DNA from: AWTP1-13 sp963832445 | Lineage (GTDB): Bacteria > Pseudomonadota > Alphaproteobacteria > Rhizobiales > Hyphomicrobiaceae | NCBI GenBank assembly: GCA_963832445.1 | Contig: CAWHUM010000007.1 | Location: 62,001-126,000, forward strand | Direction of reading: 5' to 3' | Length of the DNA: 64,000 nucleotides | Shown here: piece by piece, positions 26,095 to 35,357 of the stretch | Numbering within the stretch: position 1 is the stretch's first letter | Layout: every line of letters starts with the position of its first letter | Position numbers and translations under genes: made by a program | Notes under the pieces: generated by a model | What the model was told of the DNA's origin: nothing | The model's input: the letters and a program-made list of their open reading frames with translations, nothing else | Databases searched by the model: none

Positions 26095-26133
26095 GTTCCC
26101 CTCCCCCTTGTGGGGAGGGGCTAGGGGTGGGAG
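26095..26133. repeat. GGGGAGGGG palindrome, copy P3
   Basis: Hairpin CCCCTCCCCC TTGT GGGGAGGGG with tail CTAGGGGTGGGAGG on its right, directed into the DUF559 gene. It is 28 bases upstream of the ccmF start and forms an inward-facing pair with P4. Confidence 0.75.
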
Positions 26134-26145
26134 GAGCCCACATGG

Positions 26146-26511
26146 TCACCGATCTCCGTTCCACACAGGCCTCTCTACCGCGCCAAGTGCCGCCAGCACT
26201 TCAAGCATCACGCCCTCCATCGCATCGTGCACCTCGTCGTTCCGGAAGCGCAGGACGGTGAACCCACGCCAGGTGAGATCGGCGTCGCGCGCCGCGTCCA
26301 CGGCCCTTGCCCTTGGCAGGCCGTGCTGTATGCCGTCAACCTCAATGACGAGCCGCTGCGAGAAGCACGCGAAGTCGACGACATATCTCCCGATGGGAGC
26401 CTGCCGTCGAAAATGATAGCCCTGCCTACGCAATTGCCGCAGCTCGTCCCAAAGAAGCCCTTCGGCAACCGTTTGATGCTTGCGGAGATGGCGGGCCCTC
26501 GCATTGGCCAT
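26146..26511 (-). CDS. DUF559 (Vsr/PD-(D/E)xK-like) endonuclease-domain protein
   Basis: 121 residues from the ATG at 26511 (a start at 26523 adds four residues). N-terminus MANARARHLRKHQTVAEGLL followed by WDELRQLRRQGYHFRRQAPI and GRYVVDFACFSQRLVIEVDG, then FTVLRFRNDEV. This is the DUF559 pattern: the Asp of VVDF, the Glu and Asp of IEVDG and the following QH form a restriction-endonuclease-like active site. The family is distantly related to Vsr nucleases; its function is not established. It interrupts the ccm operon between ccmE and ccmF and is enclosed on both sides by inward-facing palindromes P3 and P4, which suggests it arrived as a cassette. It has no other partner gene. Confidence 0.82.
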   Translation of the reverse strand: MANARARHLRKHQTVAEGLLWDELRQLRRQGYHFRRQAPIGRYVVDFACFSQRLVIEVDGIQHGLPRARAVDAARDADLTWRGFTVLRFRNDEVHDAMEGVMLEVLAALGAVERPVWNGDR

Positions 26512-26523
26512 GTCCCCAACCAT

Positions 26524-26563
26524 TCACCCCACCCCCAACCCCTCCCCATCAAGGGGAGGGGAG
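26524..26563. repeat. GGGGAGGGG palindrome, copy P4
   Basis: Tail CACCCCACCCCCAACC at the left, then hairpin CCCCTCCCC ATCA AGGGGAGGGG. It points towards P3, with the DUF559 gene between them, and abuts the first codon of the longer form of that gene. Confidence 0.75.
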
Positions 26564-26693
26564 ATCCATGCGGCGCCCACGGTACTCCCAGAGAACCCGG
26601 TCGGCGGTGTTCTCGCAAGGCCTTGCGCGAGCCTTCGGCACGACGCGGGAACAATGTTTCGCATGCTGTGGACACGCCTCGCATCATCCACGT

Positions 26694-27152
26694 TCATTTC
26701 TTCGCCCCGTCCTTCGGCTCGGCGTGCTTCCACACGCCCTGCTGCTTGAGGGCCTTGGCGACCTCGGGCGGCATGTAGTTCTCGTCGTGCTTGGCAAGCA
26801 CGCTGTCGGCGAGGAAGCGCCCCGCCTGATCGAGCTTGCCCTCGGCCACCACGCCCTGCCCCTCGCGGAAGAGGTCCGGGAGGATGCCGGTATAGCTGAC
26901 GGGAATGGTCTGGATCGTGTCGGTGATGGCGAAGCCGACAGTGAGACCCTCGCCGCGCTTCAGGCTGCCGGCAGCAACGAGGCCGCCGAGGCGAATGCGT
27001 TTTCCCGCGGGGATCTGCTTGACGGTCACCTCGGACGGCGTGTGGAAGAACACGATGGTGTCGCGCAGCGCAAACAGCACGAGCAAGACGGCGATGCCGA
27101 GCACGGCGACGCCCACGCCTATGAAGACTGCGCGGCGCTGCTTACGGGTCAT
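26694..27152 (-). CDS. ccmE: Cytochrome c maturation protein CcmE (haem chaperone)
   Basis: 152 residues. N-terminal basic stretch and one membrane anchor (about 8-29, VFIGVGVAVLGIAVLLVLFA), then an OB-fold periplasmic domain: RIRLGGLVAAGSLKRG, VSYTGILPDLFREGQGVVAE, and the haem-binding motif LAKHDENYMPPEVAKALK, in which the His of KHDENY binds haem covalently. The start at 27152 overlaps the end of ccmI as ATGA, the usual coupling. The reading frame is open upstream only because of a shift in ccmI. CcmE carries haem from the CcmABCD release complex to CcmF/CcmH. Confidence 0.93.
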   Translation of the reverse strand: MTRKQRRAVFIGVGVAVLGIAVLLVLFALRDTIVFFHTPSEVTVKQIPAGKRIRLGGLVAAGSLKRGEGLTVGFAITDTIQTIPVSYTGILPDLFREGQGVVAEGKLDQAGRFLADSVLAKHDENYMPPEVAKALKQQGVWKHAEPKDGAKK

Positions 27153-28304
27153 GAGCCGATCCCCAGGCTGGCGGCGAGCTTGGAGAGCTCGGCCAAGCGC
27201 GCCGGCATCGCCATCGAAATTGCGCCGCGCCTCGGCAAGCGCGGCTCGCGCCTCGTCCTTGCGGTCGAGCACGACATAGGCATTGACGAGGCGCGCCCAC
27301 CCCTCAAGGTCGCGGCCGTTGGCTCTTCAGGCGCTGGGCGAGGCCGTCCACCATGCCGGCGATCATCTGAGCGCGCTGCCCGGGCGTGAGCTTGGCGGCG
27401 GCCGCCACGTCGGCCTCGCTCGGTCCGGTGGGAGCACCCCCTTTTGCGGCAGCGATGCGGGCAGTCATCGCCAGGACGCGAAATTCGAGCGGGGAGCGAT
27501 AGGGGGCGTCGGCGGGCGCCTCGGCAAGCAGGGCCTCGTACTCGGCAAGCGCCTCGGCGAAGCGGCCATCCTGCTCCTTGGCCATCGCCAGCCAGAAGCG
27601 CGGCTCCACCCGCTTCGGCTCGAGCTTCAGGATCTTCTCGTAGGCCGTGCGGACTTCCTCGGTGACGATGCCGTCGGAGGCGAGTATGGCCGCATCGGCG
27701 CGCCCGGCGAGCAGGGCCACCGTCTCGCCGTTGAGGCGGGCGGCATTGGCATAGGCGTTGGCGGCATCGCGGAAGCGGCCGAGCTTCAAATAGACGGGAG
27801 CGACAGCCTCCCAGCCCTTGCCCTGGTCGGGATGCTCGCGCAGGCGAGCTTCCACCTGGGCGATCAAGCCTGGCGAGCTGTGCCTGGTCGATGCCGGCGT
27901 CGGTGCGCGCGGCAAAGGGGCTGGACGGGATGCCCGGCGAGCCATGACGCGAGATAGAGGGCGAGCGTCAGCGCCGGCACAGCGAGGGCAACGACGAGCG
28001 CGATGTTGGCGTGCCGCGATTCGAGCAGCGCGCGCGGCGATGCGGCGGCGGTGGCGATCTCGGAGCGCGCCGCGCTCGCAAGCAGACGGCGCGAAATCTC
28101 GAGCTTGGCGCCCTCGGCCTCTGCAGGCTCCAAGAGCCCACGCGCGCGCTCCGCCTCGACCTCTTCCAGCTGGTCGCGATAGACGGCGAGCGTCCCTGCA
28201 TCGCTGACCGGCTCGGTCTCCTCGCGCCCGGGGCGTGCAAGCGGCGCAACCACGGCGACAAGCACCGCGGCCGTCAGGAGCGCAAAGGCGATCCAGAGAA
28301 GCAT
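27149..28304 (-). CDS. ccmI: Cytochrome c maturation protein CcmI (CycH), four apparent frameshifts
   Basis: Begins MLLWIAFALLTAAVLVAVVA (first membrane helix) with the cytosolic loop motif YRDQLEEVEAERARGLLEPA, a second helix (IALVVALAVPALTLALYLAS), and a TPR-containing periplasmic part (GKGWEAVAPVYLKLGRFRDA, ANAYANAARLNGETVALLAG, RVEPRFWLAMAKEQDGRFAE), ending KLAASLGIGS with a TGA that overlaps the ccmE ATG. The frame is broken at about 27945, 27867, 27316 and 27210. Each break is repaired by removing one base, and the total (1156 bases minus 4) is then exactly 384 codons. Such uniform insertions suggest base-calling errors, not decay. CcmI binds the C-termini of apocytochromes and hands them to CcmF/CcmH. 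Confidence 0.8.
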
Positions 28305-28628
28305 GAGCCTGCCGATAGCGCCTCAAGGGCGCACTGCAACCAGCGCCATGTGCAATAGGGCCACGGCGATATAGTGGCAAGGCAGGGGCCGCCGTGTCGC
28401 GGGCAAACCCTGATGCAGGCCAAGCGGATACTCACTCGCGGCGACTACCGGCCGTTTGCCCGTGATTTCGCGAACCTTGGCAAAGAAGTGGTTACCCGGC
28501 GCGCCGCATCGGGTCGTTTGGGGCGCGAAAGCTCAAATTGCGACTTTCCGCGCAGCCAGCCATTAACGCCGCCGCAAACCCGGATCACTAAACCCTTGGC
28601 AAGCCAATGCGTTGGGCATGCCCTCCGC
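28305..28628. other. Intergenic region between divergent ccmI and HlyD-like genes
   Basis: 324 bases without a supportable gene. It must hold the two divergent promoters. It includes the slightly AT-richer stretch around 28440-28600. No clear operator or hairpin was recognised. Confidence 0.4.
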
Positions 28629-30104
28629 ATGCTCGTCGTAATGCGTAGGCGGTGGCCATGGGCCGAACAGTCAATCCTCGCGCCAAAGGCGCCTTCGCAC
28701 CGGGCAAGACCCCGGTCGGCGACCGTTGCGACGGCGCCCGCCAGCGGACCACAGCCCACGGACGCCTCGCAGTCGGCGGAAAGAGACCAAAGCCTGCAGG
28801 GCCTGGACGCCGTTGGCCGCCTGACCATGCTCAGGAAAGCCTTCGAGGCGCGGCCGGAGCAAGTCCCCGACGCAAAGCCAAACCCCTGGGCTGAGCAGTG
28901 GGCGGACCAGGTCACGCGCCTCAAGCAGCTCTTTGCCGAGCACCGCAGCCGGCTGCTCAAAGTGCTCGTCGGAGCATTGGTGGTGGTAGCGGTGGGGTGG
29001 CTGCCGGCACGTACCCTTCTGCAAACCACCAGCACCGAGGCCGTGCTCAACGCGCGGCTCGTCACGCTGCGTGCGCCGATCGAGGGCGAGATCGGCCCGG
29101 GCCTCGGGACGCTCGCAGCCGGTACGCAGCTCGAGCCCGGCGACGAGCCTGCTGCGCATCGTCAACAAGCGCGCCGACCGCGGCCGCCTCGACGACCTGC
29201 GCCGGCTGGTGCATCGGCTGGAGGGCGAGCGCACCGCGCTGATCGCTCGCCGCGACGACCTCGAAAAGCTCTACGCCGACCTCGCCGCAGCAAACCCAGG
29301 CCTTCACGGAGGGACGCCGCAGCCAGCTCGAAGCGCGCGTGCAGGAGCTGAAGAGCGAGATCGCGGCGGCGACCGCCAACCTCGAGGAGGCCGACCGGGC
29401 GCTCGAGCGCGCCACCCCGCTCGCCGCCTCCAAGACCATGACCACGGCCGCCTTCGAGAGGGTAAAGCGCGACGCAAGGGTTGCAGCCGAGACGCGAGAC
29501 GGCGCTGCGCCATCGCCTGGCCGCGGTCGAGGTGGAGCTCATCGCGCTGCGCAAGGGCGTTTTCATCGGCGACAGCTACAACGACCGTCCCCGCTCCTCC
29601 CAGCGCGCCGACGAGATCGCCCAGCGCCTGAGCGAGGTGGTGTCCGACATCCGCGAGCGCGAGACGCACATCTCCAGCCTCAGGACCGAAATCGTCGAGG
29701 AGACCCGCCGCTACGACGAGATTGCGGCAACCGAGCTGACAGCGCCTGTGCGCGGCAGCGTGTGGGAGGTGATGACGGCGCCCGGCGAGACCGTGGTGCG
29801 CGGCCAGGAATTGGTGCGCCTGCTCGACTGCTCGGGCGTGGTGGTGACGGCGACCGTCGGCGAGGCCGCCTACAACCGGCTCAGCATCGGCGACACGGCG
29901 CGCTTCCGCCTGCGCGGCGACAGCAACGAGCACAAGGGGCGCATCATCGGGCTGACCGGCGTTGCCACGGCGCCTGCCAATCTCGCCATCCAGCCCGCGG
30001 CACTCGCCAAGGAGCCCTACCGCGTGACGGTGGCCATGCCCGGCCTCGCCAAGGCGGGGCAATGCGACATCGGTCGCACCGGCCGCGTCACCTTCGACCG
30101 ATGA
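28629..30104 (+). CDS. HlyD-like membrane fusion protein of a polysaccharide synthase operon, three apparent frameshifts
   Basis: About 490 residues after correction. A soluble N-terminal part of roughly 100 residues is followed by one membrane helix (LLKVLVGALVVVAVGWLPAR), a lipoyl-like half domain (NARLVTLRAPIEGEIGPGLG), a long coiled coil (RRLVHRLEGERTALIARRDD, RVQELKSEIAAATANLEEAD and others) and the second barrel half (TELTAPVRGSVWEVMTAPGE, VVTATVGEAAYNRLSIGDTA). This is the HlyD/Alg44-like architecture of periplasmic adaptor proteins. The frame shifts at about 29145, 29298 and 29497; each is a single extra base. Its TGA overlaps the ATG of the glycosyltransferase (ATGA), so the two work together, probably in polysaccharide export, as in the bgsBA and alginate alg8-alg44 pairs. 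The start (28629 or 28641) is uncertain. Confidence 0.7.
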
Positions 30105-32070
30105 GCCCGACGGCGACACTGCTTCTCGAAATCCTGGCCCCGGGCTTGCTGGTGATCGGCCTGGCCCTGGTGGTTCTGCCCTGGCTCAAGCCCAGCGACG
30201 AGCGTGCGCGGGCGGCCGTGGTGGCCGTCGTCGTCGTGCTGATGTGGCGCTACATGTGCTGGCGCTGGCTGTCGACGCTGCCGCCGCTCGGGCTGACGGT
30301 GGAGTGGATCGTCGGCATCGTGTTCGCGATCGTCGAGACGATGGCGATGCTCGGCACGACTCTCGGTCTCATCGTCCTGACGCGGCTCAGCGACCGCACG
30401 CCGGAGGTGGAGCGCAACCTCGGCTGGCTCGCCGAGCGCAAGCCGGCGCCGCTCGTCGACGTGTTCATCTGCACCTATAACGAGGACGAGGCGATCCTGG
30501 AGCGCACGATCATCGGCGCCGTCGCCATGAACTATCCTCGCTTTCGCGTGTGGGTGCTGGACGACGGCCGGCGGGCCTGGCTCAAGGAGATGGCGGAGCG
30601 GCTCGGGGCCCGCTACCTGACGCGCCCCGACAATGCCCATGCCAAGGCCGGCAACATCAACAACGGGCTCAGCCAAGTGGCGGCGCTGCCCGAGCCGCCG
30701 GACTTCATCAGCATTCTCGATGCGGACTTCGTGCCGAGTGCGCAGTTCCTGCGCCGCGCGCTCAGCCTGTTGCGCGAGGACGACGTCGGCATCGTGCAGA
30801 CGCCGCAGCACTTCATCAATCCCGACCCGCTGCAGACCAATCTCTCCATCGCCGGCGTGTGGCCGGACGAGCAGCGCTACTTCTTCGACGTGGTGCTGGC
30901 CTCGCAAGGACGCGTGGGGTGCAGCCTTCTGCTGCGGCACGTCCTCGGTGATCCGCTTCCCGCAGCTGATGCGTCTGGGCGGCTTCCCCACCGATTCGGT
31001 GACGGAGGATTATCTCGTCACGCTCAAGATGAAGCAGGCGGGCTTCCGCACCGTGTATCTCAACGAGCGGCTCTCGCTCGGCCTCGCGCCCGAGGGGCTC
31101 AAGGAATACATCACCCAGCGCAGCCGCTGGGCGCTCGGCTTCATGCAAATCTTCCGCGGGGCCCTCGGTCCGCTGCGGCCCAACAACGGCCTCAACATCA
31201 TCGACCGCGTGAGCCTGATCGAGGCGTTCCTGTACTGGGCGGGCAGCTACTCCTTCCGCATGCTCGGCATCATCGTGCCGATCCTCTACCTGCTGCTCAA
31301 TATCAATGCGGTGCAGGCGGACGTGGCCACCACGCTCTCCTACTACATGCCGCACTTCGTGGCGTCAGCCATCGTCACCGGCTGGATGGCGCAGAGCCGA
31401 GTGATGCCGATCATGACCGACGTGACGCAGCTGCTCGCCGCCTCGCAGATCCTGCAGGCAGTGGCGCACGGGCTGCTCAGGCCCAAGGGGCAGAAGTTCA
31501 AGGTCACCGCCAAGGGCGGCGATCGCAGCCAGCGGTTCGTGCAGTGGCCGCTGCTCAACATGTTCCTCGTCTATCTCGGCCTGACCATCGCCGGCGTGGT
31601 GTGGGCCTTCCTGCTGGAGGACGGGACCAAGCTGCGCGACTCGAGCGCGCTGTGCCTGTTCTGGAGCTGGTACAATATCGTGGTGCTCACCATCGCCTGT
31701 CTCGTGTGCATCGAGCAGCCGCGCTACCGCTCGGCCGAGCGGCTGGCGACGGCAGGACCTGGCCATGGTGCACGGGGGCGAGGGCGCCGCTGCGCATCGT
31801 ATTCTCGACATCTCGCTCGGCGGCGCGCGGCTCGATGGCGCGTATGGCGGGGAGGAAGGCGACTGGGTGATGGTCGATTTCGAAGGGCTGCATCTGCCTG
31901 CTACAGTCGTGCGATGCGCGCCAAATGAGTTCGCGGTGCGCTTCGACGATGTGGGAGCGGCGCGCACGGAGCTGATCAAGCTCGTCTACTCGGGCCGCTA
32001 CTCGGCGAGCGTGGCGCGGATCGAGCCGAGGCGAGTGGCCGCGGCCGTGCTGGAACGCGTGATGCGTTGA
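30101..32070 (+). CDS. Processive GT2 glycosyltransferase with C-terminal PilZ domain (BcsA-like), two apparent frameshifts
   Basis: About 655 residues after removing one base at about 30903 and one at about 31755. Membrane helices lie at about 5-30, 38-60 and 68-90, followed by a GT2 catalytic core: VDVFICTYNEDEAILERTII, NAHAKAGNINNG, ISILDADFVPS, FPTDSVTEDYLVTLKMKQAG and ITQRSRWALGFMQIFRG, that is, the D, DxD, TED and QxxRW motifs of cellulose-type synthases. Four or more further helices follow. The C-terminus has QPRYRSAERLA (RxxxR) and HRILDISLGGARLDG (DxSxxG), the c-di-GMP-binding signature of PilZ. So a membrane synthase makes and secretes a linear beta-glucan or related polymer under c-di-GMP control. 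The length is near that of curdlan and mixed-linkage glucan synthases; the product is not determined by the sequence. Confidence 0.8.
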
Positions 32071-32084
32071 ACCAAGTCCCGAAG

Positions 32085-32121
32085 CACAAAAAAACGAAAG
32101 CCCCGGCCTGGAGGCCGGGGC
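32085..32121 (-). terminator. Intrinsic terminator of the glycine-zipper lipoprotein gene
   Basis: Strong stem GCCCCGGCC / GGCCGGGGC with a short loop. On the minus strand the hairpin is followed by TTTCGTTTTTTT, a classic intrinsic terminator 31 bases past the stop at 32153. It also lies 15 bases beyond the converging synthase gene. Confidence 0.8.
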
Positions 32122-32152
32122 GGATAGCATCGTGCGTGTCAGGTGCTGAGGA

Positions 32153-32626
32153 TCAGCCGACCTGGGTCCAGGTGCCGTCGGGGTTGCGGCAGGCGGTGCC
32201 GCGCATGGCCTGCGGGCGGCCGTCGATCCACACCCGGTGCACGAAGTTGCGGCAGCGGGCGCCGCGGCGCTCGTAGTAGTCCTCGGCGACGATCTCGCCA
32301 TAGCGGCCGTTGTCGGGATTGCGCCAGCGCACGGGCCGATTGGGAGGCCCGTTCTCCCAGGCGTCGTATTCGGCCTCGCGCGCCAGCACGCGATCGCGCT
32401 CGTCGAGCTTGCGGCCGATGTCGTTGCCGACGATGCCGCCGATGACGGCGCCGGCGAGCGTGGCAGCCGCCTTGCCGCTGCCCTTGCCGAACTGATTGCC
32501 GATGATGCCGCCGGCGATGGCGCCGACCACGGTGCCGCCGTCCTGCTTGGTCTCACAGGCGGCGAGCCCGAACGAGGCAAGCGCCACAAGCGCGGCGAGC
32601 ACCGCGGCAGATACAGACTTCACCAT
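32153..32626 (-). CDS. Glycine-zipper surface lipoprotein (17 kDa antigen-like)
   Basis: 157 residues. Lipoprotein signal peptide ending LASFGLAAC, then a glycine-zipper double segment (GTVVGAIAGGIIGNQFGKGS and AAATLAGAVIGGIVGNDIGR, about residues 30-70) and a C-terminal domain rich in Trp, Arg and Gly with paired cysteines (RRGARCRNFVHRVWIDGRPQ and RGTACRNPDGTWTQ). This is the layout of the RT0821/Lpp0805-type 'surface antigen' lipoproteins of alphaproteobacteria, which are outer-membrane-anchored; their precise role is unclear. Followed by a strong terminator. Confidence 0.82.
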   Translation of the reverse strand: MVKSVSAAVLAALVALASFGLAACETKQDGGTVVGAIAGGIIGNQFGKGSGKAAATLAGAVIGGIVGNDIGRKLDERDRVLAREAEYDAWENGPPNRPVRWRNPDNGRYGEIVAEDYYERRGARCRNFVHRVWIDGRPQAMRGTACRNPDGTWTQVG

Positions 32627-32770
32627 CGAGTGGTCCTCCCCCGTGCCACGCCGCCCTGTGGCGGCGCCCCCGGCAAACGTGCTCCCTCAGTGTGCAACCT
32701 AGCTCCGATTCGGGCAAAAGTGCGGCCCATGCATGGTCTTTAGCGGCACGGGCTCGAGCTGGAGCGGCGC

Positions 32771-34163
32771 TCAGGCGGCGAGCGGAAGGGTCAGGCGCGC
32801 GGACAGGCCGCCCAGGTCGGACCTCCTCGAGCTCGAACTTGCCGCTGTAGCAATAGGCCAGATCGGCGACGATGGAGTGTCCGAGGCCGGAGCCGGGCTT
32901 GGTCTCGTCGAGACGGCGGCCGCGGGCGATGGGCTCGCTCAGCTCCTCCGGAGACAAGCCGGGACCGTCGTCGTCCACCCGGATCTCGAGCCAGCTGCCC
33001 GAGGCACTGTTGCCGTTGGCCACCAGGGTCGGCGAGGCCACCAGGCTCACGCGCGAGTGCGCCCACTTGGAGGCATTGTCGAGCAGGTTGCCCAGCATCT
33101 CCTCCAGGTCGTGGCGCTCGCCCTGGAAGCGGGCCCCGGTCGGGCAGTCGAGCGAATAGGTGAGATGCTTGTCGCGGTAGATGCGCTCCAGCGCGCGCAC
33201 TATGGATTCGCCGACCGGGCGGACCTCGGTCACGCGGCCGATGACGCCAATGCGCGCCGCCATGCGCGCACGGTCGAGGTAGAGGTTGACCTGGGTGGTC
33301 ATGGTGTCGGCCTGATCGATGACCTTGCGCGCGAGCGGCGAAGAATCGCCGCGCGCCTCGTTGATCAGCACCGCCAGCGGCGTCTTCAGCGCGTGCGCGA
33401 GATTGCCGACATGCGTGCGCGCCCGCTCGACGATCTCCTGATTGGACTTGAGGAGCGCATTGAGCTCCTGCTGCAGCGGCTTGATCTCGGAGGGCAGCTC
33501 GCCGTCGAGACGCGCCGCCTCGCCCGAGCGGATCGCCGCCAGGCTCTGCTCCACCCGTGCAAGGGGAAAGAGGCCGAAGCGGATCTGGAACAGGGTGACG
33601 GCGAGCAGGCCGAGACCGGCGAGCGCCAGCGCCTGGATGAGCTGGCTGCGGAAGGCAGCTACGTTCTCCTCGACCTCGCTGAGCTTGCCGGCGACTGCCA
33701 CCGAGTAGCGCTGCGCGGTCCTGCCCTCGCCGAACACGTAGATCTGCTCGGCGATACGCACGTTCTGCTGGGCGGGCCCGATCAGGTTGGCCCAGCGCAC
33801 CTCCTTGTCGTTGGGCTCGACGTTGTTCTCGCTGGGCACCGGCAGATCGTCGCCCGCGAGCGAACGGGAACGCAGGATATCGCCCGGCCTGCCGTCGAGC
33901 GGCTTGATCTGCCAGTACCACCCCGAATGCGTGACGATGAACAGACCCTCGCCCCAGTTGTTCGGCGGCGAGGGGCCAGTCTCCGCGTGCTCGTCCGCGT
34001 CGCTGATGATGACGGTCAACAGCAGGGAGATGCGATTGTCGAAGGTGGTCTGCGCCTCGTAGCGATAGCGTGCGAAGATGATCGATCCGGCGATCGGCAG
34101 AACCACCAGCACCCAGGCTGCCGCAGTGACGAACAGACGGAACGCGAGCGAGTTAGCTTTCAT
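32771..34163 (-). CDS. PhoQ-like sensor histidine kinase, one apparent frameshift
   Basis: About 463 residues after correction. Two membrane segments (about 9-30 and 183-205) flank a periplasmic sensor of about 150 residues, then HAMP-like, HisKA (VGNLAHALKTPLAVLINEAR), and HATPase_c motifs NLLDNASKWA, RVDDDGPGLSPEEL and GSGLGHSIVADLAYCYSGKF. The frame shifts at about 32817: after FELEEV the other frame reads LGGLSARLTLPLAA and stops at 32771, the normal end. Removing one base gives a multiple of three. The uncorrected ORF runs on to 32553 into the next gene, which is an artefact. Its start overlaps the regulator stop by 11 bases, so the pair is one operon. In the family such kinases sense envelope conditions or divalent cations; the signal here is unknown. 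Confidence 0.82.
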
Positions 34164-34824
34164 CGCCTTCCTGCGACAGCCGGTAGCCGAGACCGCGGAT
34201 GGTCTTGATCATGTCGGCCGGAATCTTCTTGCGCAGGCGGCCGATGAATACCTCGATGGTGTTGGAATCGCGGTCGAAGTCCTGCTCGTAGAGGTGCTCG
34301 ACCAGCTCGGTGCGCGACACCACCCGCTCGTTGTGATGCATCAGGTAGGCGAGCAGGCGGTATTCGTGCGAGGTGAGCTTGATCGGCTGGCCGTTCATGG
34401 TGACGCGCGCCGTCTTGGTGTCGAGGCGCAAAGAGCCGCATTCGATGTCGCTCTTGGCGTGACCGGAAGCGCGACGCATCTGGGCGCGCACGCGGGCCAA
34501 GAGCTCCTGCATGTGGAACGGCTTGGCGACGTAGTCGTCGGCGCCGGCGTCCATGCCGGCCACCTTGTCGCTCCAGCGGTCGCGGGCGGTGAGGATGATC
34601 ACCGGCATGTTGCGCTCCGAGCTGCGCCATTGCTCGAGCACGCGGATGCCGTCCATCTTGGGCAACCCCGTGTCGAGGATGACGACGTCGTAGGGCTCGG
34701 TGTCGCCGAGAAAGAAGCCTTCCTCGCCGTCGAAGGCGGAATCGACGGCATAGCCCGCATCGGTGAGCGCCGAGATCAGTTGCCGATTGAGATCGCGATC
34801 GTCCTCGACAATCAGGATCCGCAA
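34153..34824 (-). CDS. PhoP-like response regulator (OmpR family)
   Basis: 223 residues from a TTG at 34824 (LRILIVEDDRDLNRQLISAL). Receiver domain with the phosphoacceptor Asp in DVVILDTGLPKMDG and Lys in DDYVAKPFHM, then a winged helix (LTSHEYRLLAYLMHHNERVV, LYEQDFDRDSNTIEVFIGRL and IKTIRGLGYRLSQEG). Full-length and intact. The frame is open far upstream into the GTA gene, but that part is a shadow. The upstream gene is on the same strand (34947). The overlap with the kinase gene identifies the pair. Confidence 0.9.
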   Translation of the reverse strand: MRILIVEDDRDLNRQLISALTDAGYAVDSAFDGEEGFFLGDTEPYDVVILDTGLPKMDGIRVLEQWRSSERNMPVIILTARDRWSDKVAGMDAGADDYVAKPFHMQELLARVRAQMRRASGHAKSDIECGSLRLDTKTARVTMNGQPIKLTSHEYRLLAYLMHHNERVVSRTELVEHLYEQDFDRDSNTIEVFIGRLRKKIPADMIKTIRGLGYRLSQEGDES

Positions 34825-34946
34825 GATTGCCTCCGCCCGTTTGGTGCCCGTGACGAGGCCAGAACGCACAAGCCGGCTCCCATCCGGCGCGACTATACAG
34901 GGCGGGCGGGCGGCTGTGCCAGCGCTGGGCGGCCCTGGAGCAGGGC

Positions 34947-35243
34947 TCACACGCGCATGGTTATTTGCCGGCGCCCGAGTGGAGTTGTGGCGCGAACGCG
35001 GCCGTAAATCGTCAGAATCGTGCCGAGGAGGCCGCCGCCGGCCTGGGCGGTGCCGACCACCTGGTCGCCGAACAGCCGGATCAGCTCGGGCGTGATGTCG
35101 AGGCCGAAGCGCGGGCCGATCGTGGGAGCGACGGTGGCAGCTGCGGTGATGAGCGCGCCCCAGATGGTCATGGACTGCGCCCACCATTTGGATCCGAGGG
35201 TGGGGAGAGGCGTGGCGGCGGGGTCGGCGGTGGTGGTGGGCAT
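34947..35243 (-). CDS. Small membrane protein downstream of the GTA tail gene, possibly holin-like
   Basis: 98 residues starting MPTTTADPAATPLPTLGSKW. One clear hydrophobic segment at about 25-45 (MTIWGALITAAATVAPTIGP) and a weaker one at about 70-88 (AQAGGGLLGTILTIYGRVRA). A Trp-rich start before the first segment and a position directly after the last GTA-type gene (gp15, 115 bases) suggest a phage-type holin or related lysis protein, but no family is recognised. Intervening sequence holds palindrome P5. Confidence 0.5.
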   Translation of the reverse strand: MPTTTADPAATPLPTLGSKWWAQSMTIWGALITAAATVAPTIGPRFGLDITPELIRLFGDQVVGTAQAGGGLLGTILTIYGRVRATTPLGRRQITMRV

Positions 35244-35292
35244 CGTAGTTTCCTTTCGTGGGTGGACAGAATGATTGCTGGAGCGTGAGGCT

Positions 35293-35336
35293 GCCCCTCA
35301 CCCCAACCCTCTCCCCGCAGACGGGGAGAGGGGGAA
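35293..35336. repeat. GGGGAGGGG palindrome, copy P5 (single, variant)
   Basis: CCCCTCACCCCAACC tail, then hairpin CTCTCCCC GCAGAC GGGGAGAG. It sits just after the gp15 stop and may act as its transcription stop. Confidence 0.65.
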
Positions 35337-35357
35337 GGATGGCGCGCGCGGTGAGCG

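Noticed and set aside
32553..32770. C-terminal extension of the 32771-34163 kinase
   Set aside because: Arises from a one-base shift at about 32817 and runs into the leader of the next gene; the other frame gives the family ending.
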